Shown here piece by piece: positions 13,769 to 21,727 of a DNA stretch of 64,000 bases. The translations under genes were made by a program, and so were the position numbers. The notes beneath the pieces are model-generated. The model searched no databases. It was not told the origin of the DNA and was given only the letters and a program-made list of their open reading frames with translations. Origin of the DNA: Cereibacter ovatus (lineage in GTDB: Bacteria; Pseudomonadota; Alphaproteobacteria; Rhodobacterales; Rhodobacteraceae); NCBI RefSeq assembly GCF_900207575.1, contig NZ_OAOQ01000020.1, positions 1 through 64,000 on the forward strand, written 5' to 3'. The stretch's first letter is position 1, and the number at the start of each line of letters is the position of its first letter.

Positions 13769-16700
13769 ATGGCGCGCAAACCTGTCGTCGACATGTCGGC
13801 CTGGTCGTCTCTCAGCCTCGAAGGCAATCTGATCGCGCCTGCCATGGTCGCCAGCGTCGACCGCCGCGAGGCGTCCGAGCAGACCGAGGCCGACTATCGC
13901 ATCCGTAAGGGCCTGACGATCCGCGAGGAAATCTCGACCGCCTTCCGCGTCGGCCAGTCGCATTTCGACACCTTCGCCAGGATCGCAAATCCCTCGGCCG
14001 ATGCGACGCGTCGGTTCATCAAGGCATTCCTGCAGGAAACCTTCGGCTTCGACGACCTCGCTCCCGCCGATGGCACTCTGTCCTTCATCGCAGGCGGCAG
14101 GGTGCCGATCGTGGTTGTACCTCCATCAGACGAAAAGCTCGACCGGCGCAGCGCGACCCTCTCGACCGACCGCACACGCTCGCCCGCCTTCGCGCTTCAG
14201 GATCACCTGAACGAGCATGACGAAACCCTCTGGGGCCTTGTCACAAACGGCACCCTGATCCGCCTGATGCGCGACAACGCCTCGCTGACCCGCCCGGCCT
14301 ATATCGAGGCCGACCTCTCCCAGATCTTCACCAACGAGGATGCCGCCTCCTTCGCCGTCCTTTGGCTGCTGATCCACCGCACCCGCTTTGGCGTTGCAGG
14401 TGCCCCGGCCACCGATTGCGCGCTGGAACGCTGGCGCGACGCGGGGTCGAAGGAAGGCGAAGTCGCCCGTGACCGGCTGGCCGTCCAGGTCCAGCTCGCA
14501 CTAAAGGTTCTCGGCTCCGGCTTCCTCGAGGCCAACCCCGACCTGCGCGACAAGCTGATATCGGGCGAGGTCAACCTGACCGAGTGGTTCAACGAACTCC
14601 TCCGCCTCGTCTACCGCCTGATCTTCCTGATGGTGGCCGAGGATCGAAACCTCCTGCACCCTGAGAAGGCCAAGCCCGACGCCCGCAAGCTTTATGCCGA
14701 AGGTTACAGCCTCGCTGCCCTCCGCGCCCAGTGCTACCGCGCCGCCTCTTGGGACAAGCATCACGACCGCTACGAAGGGGTCAAGATCGTCTTCCACGCG
14801 CTGGCCAACGGCCAGGACGCGCTGGCGCTCCCCGCCCTTGGTGGCCTTTTCGCGGGCGACAAGCTGCCCCACTTGGAGACCGCCCGCCTGCGCAACCGCG
14901 CCTTCATGGAGGCGCTTTACCGCCTCTCCTGGCTTGACCAGAAAACCGGCATGGTCCCCGTCAACTGGCGCGCGATGGAGACCGAGGAGCTGGGCTCCGT
15001 CTACGAATCCCTCCTCGAACTGCAGCCCCAGCTGGGTGATGACGGCAAGACGCTGGTCTTCGCGTCTGAGGCGGCCGAGCAGAAGGGCAACCAGCGCAAG
15101 ACCACCGGCTCCTACTATACGCCCGACAGCCTCGTTCAGGCGCTGCTCGACACCGCCCTCGACCCCGTGCTCGACAAGACCGAGGCCGAGGCGGACGATC
15201 CCGCCAAGGCACTCCTGAAGCTTTCTGTCATCGACCCCGCCTGCGGCTCGGGCCACTTCCTGCTGGCCGCCGCCCGCCGCATCGCCACGAGGCTCGCCCG
15301 CATCCGGGCGGAGGGCACGCCGTCGCTCGCCGACTTCCGCCATGCCCTGCGCGATGTCGCGCGCTGCTGCATCCACGGGGTGGACCGCAACCCGATGGCG
15401 GTGGAGCTGACCAAGGTCGCGCTCTGGATCGAGACGGTGGACCCGGGCCTTCCGCTCGGCTTCTTCGACGCGCAGATCCGCTGCGGCGATGCGCTGCTGG
15501 GGGTATTTGACCTGCAGGTGCTGCAGGACGGCATTCCCGATGCCGCCTACAAGCCGCTGACCGGCGACGATAAGGAAACCGCGAAATACTACCTCAAGGC
15601 CAATCGCGATGCGACGGCGGGCCAAGGCGGGTTCGACTTCGGCACCGGTCAGGCGTCGATGCCCGCGATGAAACCGCTGGCGCTGGATTTCTCGGGGTTC
15701 CGCGACCTGCCCGAGGATACGGTCGAGCAGATCGGCGCCAAGGCCAAGCGGTTCAAGGAACTGCGCAAGGGGCAGACCTTTGTCCGCGCCAAGGCGGCGG
15801 CGGACCTTTATGTGGCGGCCTTCCTGCTGCCCAAGGTCGGTGGCGCACCGGCGGGGGCGTCGGAGCGGACAGTGCCGACGACCGAGGAACTGTGGATGGC
15901 CCTCAATCAGGGCAAGATGCGCCAGGCGATGGTCGAGGCGCCCAAGGCCGCCCGCAACGCCCGCGCCCTGCATTGGCCGCTGGAGTTCCCCGACGTGATG
16001 CAGCGCGGTGGGTTCGACGTGGTACTGGGAAATCCGCCGTGGGAGCGGATCAAGCTGCAGGAACAGGAGTTCTTTGCCTCCCGCTCGCCCGAAATCGTGA
16101 ATGCGCCGAACAAGGCCGCGCGGGATCGCTTGATCAAGGCCTTGGAAAAGGCCGCGCCAGGTAGCGCGGAACGTGCCCTCTTCGACGCCTTCACCGAGGC
16201 AAAGCGCGAAGCCGAGGCGACCAGCGAATTCGTCCGCGTTCCGGGTGAAGATGGCGGGCGTTTTGCACTTACTGGTCGGGGCGACGTAAACACTTACGCG
16301 CTGTTTGCGGAATTGTTCTCTAAGCTCCCAAACACACGCGGGCGCATCGGAATCATAGTCAAGACCGGCATCGCCACCGATGCCACTTGGGCCCCATTCT
16401 TCAGCGACTTGATTGCCAAGAAGCGGATCGCCAGTCTCTTTGACTTCGAGAACCGGAAACTCCTATTCCCTGCGGTGGACTCTCGAGAGCGCTTTTGCCT
16501 GATGACGCTTGGCAGCGAAGAATCAAACGCAACATTTGCATTCTTCCTATTGTCCCCCGCCGACTTGCTGCAGCCCGAACGTGTGTTCTCCTTGCCGCCT
16601 GACCGTATCCGGCAGCTCAGTCCGAATACTGGGACAGCTCCGGTCTTTCGCACTTCCGACGATGCATTGCTAACTGCAAAGATATATGGCCGTTTACCTG

Positions 16701-17653
16701 TGCTCGTGAACAAGAGCGGCACTGACAGAGGGAACCCGTGGGCAGTCAGCCTGCGAACAATGCTGCACAAGACGAACGCATCAAACTCAGGTCACCTGAA
16801 AGAGGCCAGCGATCCCGAAGTCTTGAGTGACCCTTCCGCTTGGCTCCCGACATATGAAGGGGACTACGGCTTTCAGTTTGACCACCGGTTTGGAACCTAC
16901 GATGGCCGAACGGTTCGTGGTGCAACAGCGGAGGAACATGCGCGCACCGACTTTGAACCCGAGTTTGAACTCGTGACAGATCGCGAAGAGTATCTTCGGA
17001 TACTTGGAAATTGGGGAATTTCACCCAAAGCCGCATCGTTTCTCGGGTTTCGCCGGGTTTCGAACGCGACTAACGAGCGGACCTGCATCGCGTCTATTCT
17101 GCCAAACTCTCCGATGACCTACGGATGGATATTGCTCGTCGGGCTTCAATCCGCTGATCAAGCCAAGCTGGCGGGAAACATAAACTCGTTGGTTTTTGAT
17201 TATTGCCTTCGAAACAGCCTGAGCCAGCCGAGCATTCCGCAGGGAACTTTCGAGCAATGCCCAGTTTGCCCGCCTGAATTCTACACCGAACCTCGCGTTG
17301 CCTTCATCACGCCGAAGGTGCTGGAACTCACCTACACCTCGCACAGCCTCGCCCCCTTCGCCCGCGATCTGGGCCATGACGGCCCGCCCTTCGCCTGGGA
17401 CGAAGACCGCCGCGCACTCCTGCGCGCCGATCTCGACGCCTTCTACGCCCGCGCCTACGGCCTGACCCGCGACGAGCTGCGCTACATCCTCGACCCCGCC
17501 GACGTGAAGGGCCCGGACTACCCCTCGGAAACTTTCCGCGTCCTCAAGGAAAAGGAAATCCGCCAACACGGAGAATACCGCACCCGCCGCCTCGTCCTCG
17601 CCGCCTGGGACCGGATGGAGGCGAATGGGGAATTCACGGCGATGGGGATGTAA
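13769..17653 (+). CDS. Eco57I-type N6-adenine DNA methyltransferase
   Basis: A 1294-residue class of methylase found in BREX, DISARM (DrmMI) and type IIG systems. Motif I is 'DPACGSGHF' at 489-497 and motif IV is 'NPPW' at 755-758, which point to N6-adenine methylation. The N-terminal 400 residues are mostly helical; I see no clear PD-(D/E)XK nuclease motif. The region from about residue 828 to 1170 (bases ~16250-17280) should hold target recognition. It has clearly lower GC than either side and different codon habits, as if swapped in from another source. The C-terminus ('LRYILDP', 'GEYRTRRLVL') resembles PglX-like tails. It probably marks host DNA as self for the helicases beside it. Confidence 0.9.
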   Translation: MARKPVVDMSAWSSLSLEGNLIAPAMVASVDRREASEQTEADYRIRKGLTIREEISTAFRVGQSHFDTFARIANPSADATRRFIKAFLQETFGFDDLAPADGTLSFIAGGRVPIVVVPPSDEKLDRRSATLSTDRTRSPAFALQDHLNEHDETLWGLVTNGTLIRLMRDNASLTRPAYIEADLSQIFTNEDAASFAVLWLLIHRTRFGVAGAPATDCALERWRDAGSKEGEVARDRLAVQVQLALKVLGSGFLEANPDLRDKLISGEVNLTEWFNELLRLVYRLIFLMVAEDRNLLHPEKAKPDARKLYAEGYSLAALRAQCYRAASWDKHHDRYEGVKIVFHALANGQDALALPALGGLFAGDKLPHLETARLRNRAFMEALYRLSWLDQKTGMVPVNWRAMETEELGSVYESLLELQPQLGDDGKTLVFASEAAEQKGNQRKTTGSYYTPDSLVQALLDTALDPVLDKTEAEADDPAKALLKLSVIDPACGSGHFLLAAARRIATRLARIRAEGTPSLADFRHALRDVARCCIHGVDRNPMAVELTKVALWIETVDPGLPLGFFDAQIRCGDALLGVFDLQVLQDGIPDAAYKPLTGDDKETAKYYLKANRDATAGQGGFDFGTGQASMPAMKPLALDFSGFRDLPEDTVEQIGAKAKRFKELRKGQTFVRAKAAADLYVAAFLLPKVGGAPAGASERTVPTTEELWMALNQGKMRQAMVEAPKAARNARALHWPLEFPDVMQRGGFDVVLGNPPWERIKLQEQEFFASRSPEIVNAPNKAARDRLIKALEKAAPGSAERALFDAFTEAKREAEATSEFVRVPGEDGGRFALTGRGDVNTYALFAELFSKLPNTRGRIGIIVKTGIATDATWAPFFSDLIAKKRIASLFDFENRKLLFPAVDSRERFCLMTLGSEESNATFAFFLLSPADLLQPERVFSLPPDRIRQLSPNTGTAPVFRTSDDALLTAKIYGRLPVLVNKSGTDRGNPWAVSLRTMLHKTNASNSGHLKEASDPEVLSDPSAWLPTYEGDYGFQFDHRFGTYDGRTVRGATAEEHARTDFEPEFELVTDREEYLRILGNWGISPKAASFLGFRRVSNATNERTCIASILPNSPMTYGWILLVGLQSADQAKLAGNINSLVFDYCLRNSLSQPSIPQGTFEQCPVCPPEFYTEPRVAFITPKVLELTYTSHSLAPFARDLGHDGPPFAWDEDRRALLRADLDAFYARAYGLTRDELRYILDPADVKGPDYPSETFRVLKEKEIRQHGEYRTRRLVLAAWDRMEANGEFTAMGM

Positions 17654-17656
17654 GCG

Positions 17657-18769
17657 ATGCAAGATGAAGTGATTGTCGTAGAAGTGCCGGCCATCGAAGA
17701 GGCCGCGAATCCCGAAAATGATGCCGTCGCCGCCGAGTTTGAAGAGGTGAAGGCCGACGTGGCGGCGGGGCGCGAACCCTCGCGCAGCGTAAGAGAGCTG
17801 CTTCGCTGGTTTGGCGCGCGCCGCAGGCGTGGCGGTGTCGTCGAGCGCATTGAAGCAGAACTGGAGGCCGCCGGGCTGCGAACCGATCCTCATTTCACGA
17901 CGACATGGATCGATGCGCCCGTGATCTTTAAGAAGCGAGAGGCGCAAGCACCCGCTGCTGACGCCGCTCCTGTTGTTGCACCCCAGCCGGGAGCCGATGC
18001 GGTTGAGGCGGCCAAACAAGCAGATGTCGCGGAACTGACCCATCTCGTGCGCATGCTCGAGGCTGCAAACCGCGAAGTTATTTCGGTGAATCCGCAGGAT
18101 CCGATCGAACGGGCCGTCACTCTGATGCTGGCTTATGACTTTTCGCAACTCGCTGTCATGACCAGCCCCCGCGATCTGAAGGGTGCCATTAGCTGGAAAT
18201 CAATCGGGAGCAGGCTCAGCCAACGCAATGCGTTGACCAATGTCAGTGATGCCATGGAAAAGGCGACAGAGGTATCTGACGCGGACTCGCTCTTCGAGGT
18301 CACGAAGACCATCATTCAGAGGGACTTTGTTTTTGTCCGGGCGGCAGACCGGAAAATCACGGGGATCGTGACAGCCACAGACCTCAGCGAACAGTTCCAA
18401 GGTTTGTCGGAGCCTTTTCTTTTGTTGGGTCGAATCGAGAACCAGATCCGAAGGCTTATTCAGGATGTTTTCGATGTTGATACCCTGCGCGCGGCCTGTG
18501 ATGACAATGACCCGGATCGCAAGGCCGCAGTTACAAAAGCGTCTCAGCTGACCTTTGGGGAGTATCAGAGGATATTCGAGAAAGAGGAGAACTGGGCACA
18601 GCTCGGGTTTGTCGCCTGCCGGAAAACCTTCTGTAAAGAGCTGGATGAGGTTCGCAAGCTTCGAAACGAAATCATGCACTTCCACCCCGACGTAATCGAG
18701 GACGGTGATTTCGAACAGCTTCGCAGGTTTTCTCGTCTTCTTGAGCAGCTTGATCAACTGGCCGGGTAA
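17657..18769 (+). CDS. CBS-domain protein with HEPN-like RNxxxH motif
   Basis: A 370-residue protein. Residues 40-95 form a compact N-terminal module ('SVRELLRWFGARRRRGG'). A low-complexity Ala/Pro linker follows, then a CBS pair at about 141-246 ('VNPQDPIERAVTLM', 'RKITGIVTATDL'), then a helical C-terminal domain. That domain contains 'RNEIMH' at 336-341, the R-N-x3-H pattern of HEPN ribonucleases. CBS pairs bind adenine nucleotides such as AMP, ATP or SAM; HEPN domains in defence often cut RNA. A nucleotide-sensing RNase effector is therefore plausible, but that is inference and the motif could instead belong to a non-catalytic HEPN. It starts 3 bases after the methylase stop. GC is lower than in the helicase genes. 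Confidence 0.75.
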   Translation: MQDEVIVVEVPAIEEAANPENDAVAAEFEEVKADVAAGREPSRSVRELLRWFGARRRRGGVVERIEAELEAAGLRTDPHFTTTWIDAPVIFKKREAQAPAADAAPVVAPQPGADAVEAAKQADVAELTHLVRMLEAANREVISVNPQDPIERAVTLMLAYDFSQLAVMTSPRDLKGAISWKSIGSRLSQRNALTNVSDAMEKATEVSDADSLFEVTKTIIQRDFVFVRAADRKITGIVTATDLSEQFQGLSEPFLLLGRIENQIRRLIQDVFDVDTLRAACDDNDPDRKAAVTKASQLTFGEYQRIFEKEENWAQLGFVACRKTFCKELDEVRKLRNEIMHFHPDVIEDGDFEQLRRFSRLLEQLDQLAG

Positions 18770-18790
18770 GAGAGCAAGCGGAAAATACGC

Positions 18791-19558
18791 ATGACCATGA
18801 TCGAGTCGCCCCAGAGCTTTGTCGTCTCGCAGGAATGCCAGAAGGTCGCCTGGCAGAACGGCTATCGCCGCGCCCTGGGGGAAACGGACGGCTGGGTGCG
18901 CTACGGGTCCACCACCGCGAAGGGCACGGTGTGGTTCGCGGCGGCCGGGCACGAGGGGCCTTGGTTGCTGGCCCTCGATCATCTTGGCATCGCCGAGGAT
19001 CTGAACCTGCCCAAGGCCGACATGCCGGGCCCGGGCCTCGTGCGCTACGCCTTCCCGAACCTGACCGCGCTTTATGCCGTAATGCCTCGGGTCTACCAGT
19101 TGGGCGTGACGCTGCCCGATGGCCCTCTCGAGGAATTTCGTGCGGCCGTGGCTAACCTGCCCAAGAGCACCGAAGCCGAGAGGCTGGTCATCCAGCGCGT
19201 TGGCCAGGATATCTTCCGCGACGGGCTGATGACCTACTGGCAGGGCCGCTGCCCCCTGACCGGGATCACCGATCCAGCGCTCCTGCGCGCAAGCCACATC
19301 ATCGCCTGGAAGGATTGCGTCAGCGACGCCGACCGGCTGGACGTGCATAACGGCCTGCTGCTTTCGGCCCTTTGGGATGCGGCCTTCGACCGGGGGCTGG
19401 TGACCTTCGATGACGATGGCCTTCCGCAATTCTCGCGAAAGCTGAGCGAGACGGCGCGCGCAGAGCTGCGCTGGCAATCTCCCATCCCGCTCACCGACAA
19501 ACACCGCGCCCGCCTCGTCTGGCATCGGGCAGAAGCCTTTGATGACATCGAACCGTGA
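18791..19558 (+). CDS. HNH endonuclease
   Basis: A 255-residue protein with a C-terminal HNH_2-type domain at about residues 145-225: 'YWQGRCPLTG', 'RASHIIAWKDC', 'DRLDVHNGLLL' and 'DAAFDRGL'. The catalytic His is in the ASHI motif and the HNG Asn/His follow. Such nucleases cut DNA and often serve in restriction. The N-terminal 140 residues are a separate domain, perhaps for recognition, that I do not recognise. It lies 21 bases after the CBS/HEPN gene and is the last gene of the operon. It may supply the nuclease that DISARM gets from the PLD protein DrmC. ATG 18791 is used; the neighbouring ATG at 18797 is equally possible. Confidence 0.85.
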   Translation: MTMIESPQSFVVSQECQKVAWQNGYRRALGETDGWVRYGSTTAKGTVWFAAAGHEGPWLLALDHLGIAEDLNLPKADMPGPGLVRYAFPNLTALYAVMPRVYQLGVTLPDGPLEEFRAAVANLPKSTEAERLVIQRVGQDIFRDGLMTYWQGRCPLTGITDPALLRASHIIAWKDCVSDADRLDVHNGLLLSALWDAAFDRGLVTFDDDGLPQFSRKLSETARAELRWQSPIPLTDKHRARLVWHRAEAFDDIEP

Positions 19559-19680
19559 AACCTCGCTCGATCCGCTGACAGGTGCACAATTGTGCCCATC
19601 GCCGCGCGGGACAGGTGCAGCCTTGTCGTGCAACCATTCCGGCGCAGCGAATCCCTGCCGCTCTTTGAAACTGTTAACCT

Positions 19681-19757
19681 GTGATCCGGGCCGGGCGATG
19701 CGCAACGGTCGAGGCGTTCGGCGCTTCCCAAGCGATGTTGCCCGGCCCGGAGATCAC
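19681..19757. repeat. 16-bp inverted repeat between defence operon and phage tail gene
   Basis: GTGATCCGGGCCGGGC (19681-19696) is matched in inverse by GCCCGGCCCGG-AG-ATCAC (19740-19757), with a 2-base insertion in the right arm and a 43-base spacer. It sits in the 225-base gap between the plus-strand HNH gene and the minus-strand tail-fibre gene, which converge here. It has no T-tract on either side. It may stop converging transcription or be a recombination scar. Nothing else is seen in this gap. Confidence 0.5.
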
Positions 19758-19783
19758 ACGAGTTGGTTCGCCATGAAGCCGGA

Positions 19784-21706
19784 TCAGAAGTCCGTCTCGA
19801 CGTACAACCCAGCGCAGTCGTAGACGACAGCAGCGGCGGTCGCCCCGTTGTTGAGGAACAGCCGCGGCGACAGAAACTGCGTCGCAGCGGGCAGGTCGGC
19901 GGAGATTTCCTGTTCGAAGATGGCGCCCGAGACCTCATCGACGACGCGCACCCAGACAGAGCTTCCATTCGGCGGGGCCGCGATGAACAGCGTCAGCACG
20001 CCGCCGGTGGCGATACCGAAGGACGCGCCCATGTCGGTCAGGGTCGGCGCGCCGGTGCCGTCGTTCGCGACCAGTTGCCAACGGGTGTGCGTCCCGCGCT
20101 GGAAGCCGATGCCGATGCAGTTGATGGCGGCTGCGAGCGTCAGCGTGGTGGCGAGCGCGGCGGTGGAGCCGTAGAGGCCGAAGAAGCCCATTCCGGTCGC
20201 CTGCAACGTCGTCAGCGAAATCCGCGTCACGAAGGTCCAGCCGCCGAGGCCCGCCGCGTTCCCGCGCCAGCAGGCCCAACCTGCGGAGCGCTGATCGGCC
20301 ACCGAGTCCACGACGGCCGCCGAGGTCAGACGCCAGCGGCGCATGCTGGCGGCGAGGTTCGTGGCGGCCAGCGTCGGGTGCGACACGGTCCCGACCGAGG
20401 TGATCGGCAGGCCCTCGGTAGTGATCGTCGTGCTGACGGAGGGGGACCAGTTCGCAATCCGGTTCACCCCGAAATGCGGCTGAAGGGGGAAGTCCCGGCC
20501 AGAGGGACGCATGACGTCGATCCACGGCGCACCGGCGCGGCTGCGCGCATAAAGGGTTGCCTTCCCTGTGGGCGGCGGAGATGGCGCTGCGGCAAGCCCC
20601 GGCAGAACCGTGGGCTGTGGCAGTTCCACTTGGCCGCTGGTGCGGTCGATGCGGATCGCGTCGAAGAAGGCCGAGCCATCCGGGCTGACCTTGAAGCTGA
20701 AGTCGTCGTTGCCGAGGAGCCCGATCAGCGCTCGGGCGGAGAAGCCGGTCTTGAAGGCAAAGGCCGCGTCATTCCCTGCCGCCGCCTTGTTGACGGTGGC
20801 CTCGATCCCGGCGCCTGCGTTGTTCAGCAGCACAGCAGGCGTGTTGACCGAAACCCGGTTGTAACTGTCCGCTGTGGCCCCGCCGAGGCCCAGAAGCTGC
20901 GCGGTCAGGTTCGCCTGCGGCATGCCAACTTGTGTGACGGCATTGGCGAAGGTTACCGTCGGCGTATTGATGACGGTCGTGCCGCCCGCACCGGCGCTGG
21001 CCGAGCCGATGTTCACGACCGTAGTCGATCCGAACGCGCCGCCGGTCCCGATGTTCACGGTCTTGGTCACGCCGGTCGTCGTGGCCCCGGTGCCCATCCC
21101 ATAGGTGGCGGTGGTCGTCGCCGTGCCGATGCTGGCCGACGCCGCCGAAACGGTGACCGTGCCTGAGGCGGTCAGCGTCCCCGAAAATGTCTTGTTCCCG
21201 GTGAAGGTCTGCGTGCCCGCAAGGATCGCCAGTTCGGACGAGGTGTTGGGAAGCGTGAAGCTGCGGGTGGTTCCGGCGCTGATGCCCGCCAGCGAGAAGG
21301 TCGCTTTCTTCGTCGGGTCAGCATCGTTCACCAGGCTGAACACCGAATCCGACACTTCGCGCGGCTCGCCCACGACCGCCCAGGCGCTGCCGGTCCAGAC
21401 GAGGAACAGGCCCTCGGCCGCGACCCAAGTGAGCCAGCCGGTGCGCGGCACCAGCCGGATCCATGCGCCGTCCACCCAGAAGGCAATGTTCAGATCCCAT
21501 CCAGCCCAGAGGCCGGTCGCGCCCGAGGCCACGAGGTGCCGGTTGCCTTCGGCCGGGCTGGCCGGGGGCGTGGTGCGCGTGCGGTCGAGGACCGAGAGCT
21601 GCACCATGGCATCGAGCAGGCGCAGGGCCTCGTTGTGGGTGACATGCTTCTGCGCTTGGGCGGCAAGGAGATAGGGCAGGCCCAGATGGGTCGTGGTGTC
21701 GGACAT
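19784..21706 (-). CDS. Phage tail fibre protein with DUF2793 domain
   Basis: Residues 1-110 form a DUF2793 domain ('HLGLPYLLAAQAQKHVTHNE', 'GLFLVWTG'), a module at the N-terminus of tail fibre or side-fibre proteins in Rhodobacterales prophages. The middle (about 120-270) is rich in Thr, Gly and Ser with short beta-repeat character, as in trimeric fibres. The C-terminal third is globular and probably contacts the host surface. It is the last gene of the long minus-strand late operon, 21 bases after the GTA-TIM tail gene. The 640-residue length is ordinary for the class. Confidence 0.85.
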   Translation of the reverse strand: MSDTTTHLGLPYLLAAQAQKHVTHNEALRLLDAMVQLSVLDRTRTTPPASPAEGNRHLVASGATGLWAGWDLNIAFWVDGAWIRLVPRTGWLTWVAAEGLFLVWTGSAWAVVGEPREVSDSVFSLVNDADPTKKATFSLAGISAGTTRSFTLPNTSSELAILAGTQTFTGNKTFSGTLTASGTVTVSAASASIGTATTTATYGMGTGATTTGVTKTVNIGTGGAFGSTTVVNIGSASAGAGGTTVINTPTVTFANAVTQVGMPQANLTAQLLGLGGATADSYNRVSVNTPAVLLNNAGAGIEATVNKAAAGNDAAFAFKTGFSARALIGLLGNDDFSFKVSPDGSAFFDAIRIDRTSGQVELPQPTVLPGLAAAPSPPPTGKATLYARSRAGAPWIDVMRPSGRDFPLQPHFGVNRIANWSPSVSTTITTEGLPITSVGTVSHPTLAATNLAASMRRWRLTSAAVVDSVADQRSAGWACWRGNAAGLGGWTFVTRISLTTLQATGMGFFGLYGSTAALATTLTLAAAINCIGIGFQRGTHTRWQLVANDGTGAPTLTDMGASFGIATGGVLTLFIAAPPNGSSVWVRVVDEVSGAIFEQEISADLPAATQFLSPRLFLNNGATAAAVVYDCAGLYVETDF

Positions 21707-21727
21707 GGGTGTTCCCGTGGGTTGGGA

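Noticed and set aside
13769-15200. Possible nuclease domain in the N-terminus of the Eco57I-type methylase (type IIG enzyme)
   Set aside because: I looked for a PD-(D/E)XK pattern and found no convincing D...ExK arrangement, so I call only the methylase.
20874-21674. Val/Pro-rich plus-strand ORFs across the tail-fibre gene
   Set aside because: They are antisense to the repetitive middle of the DUF2793 fibre gene; composition mirrors that gene and no family is matched.
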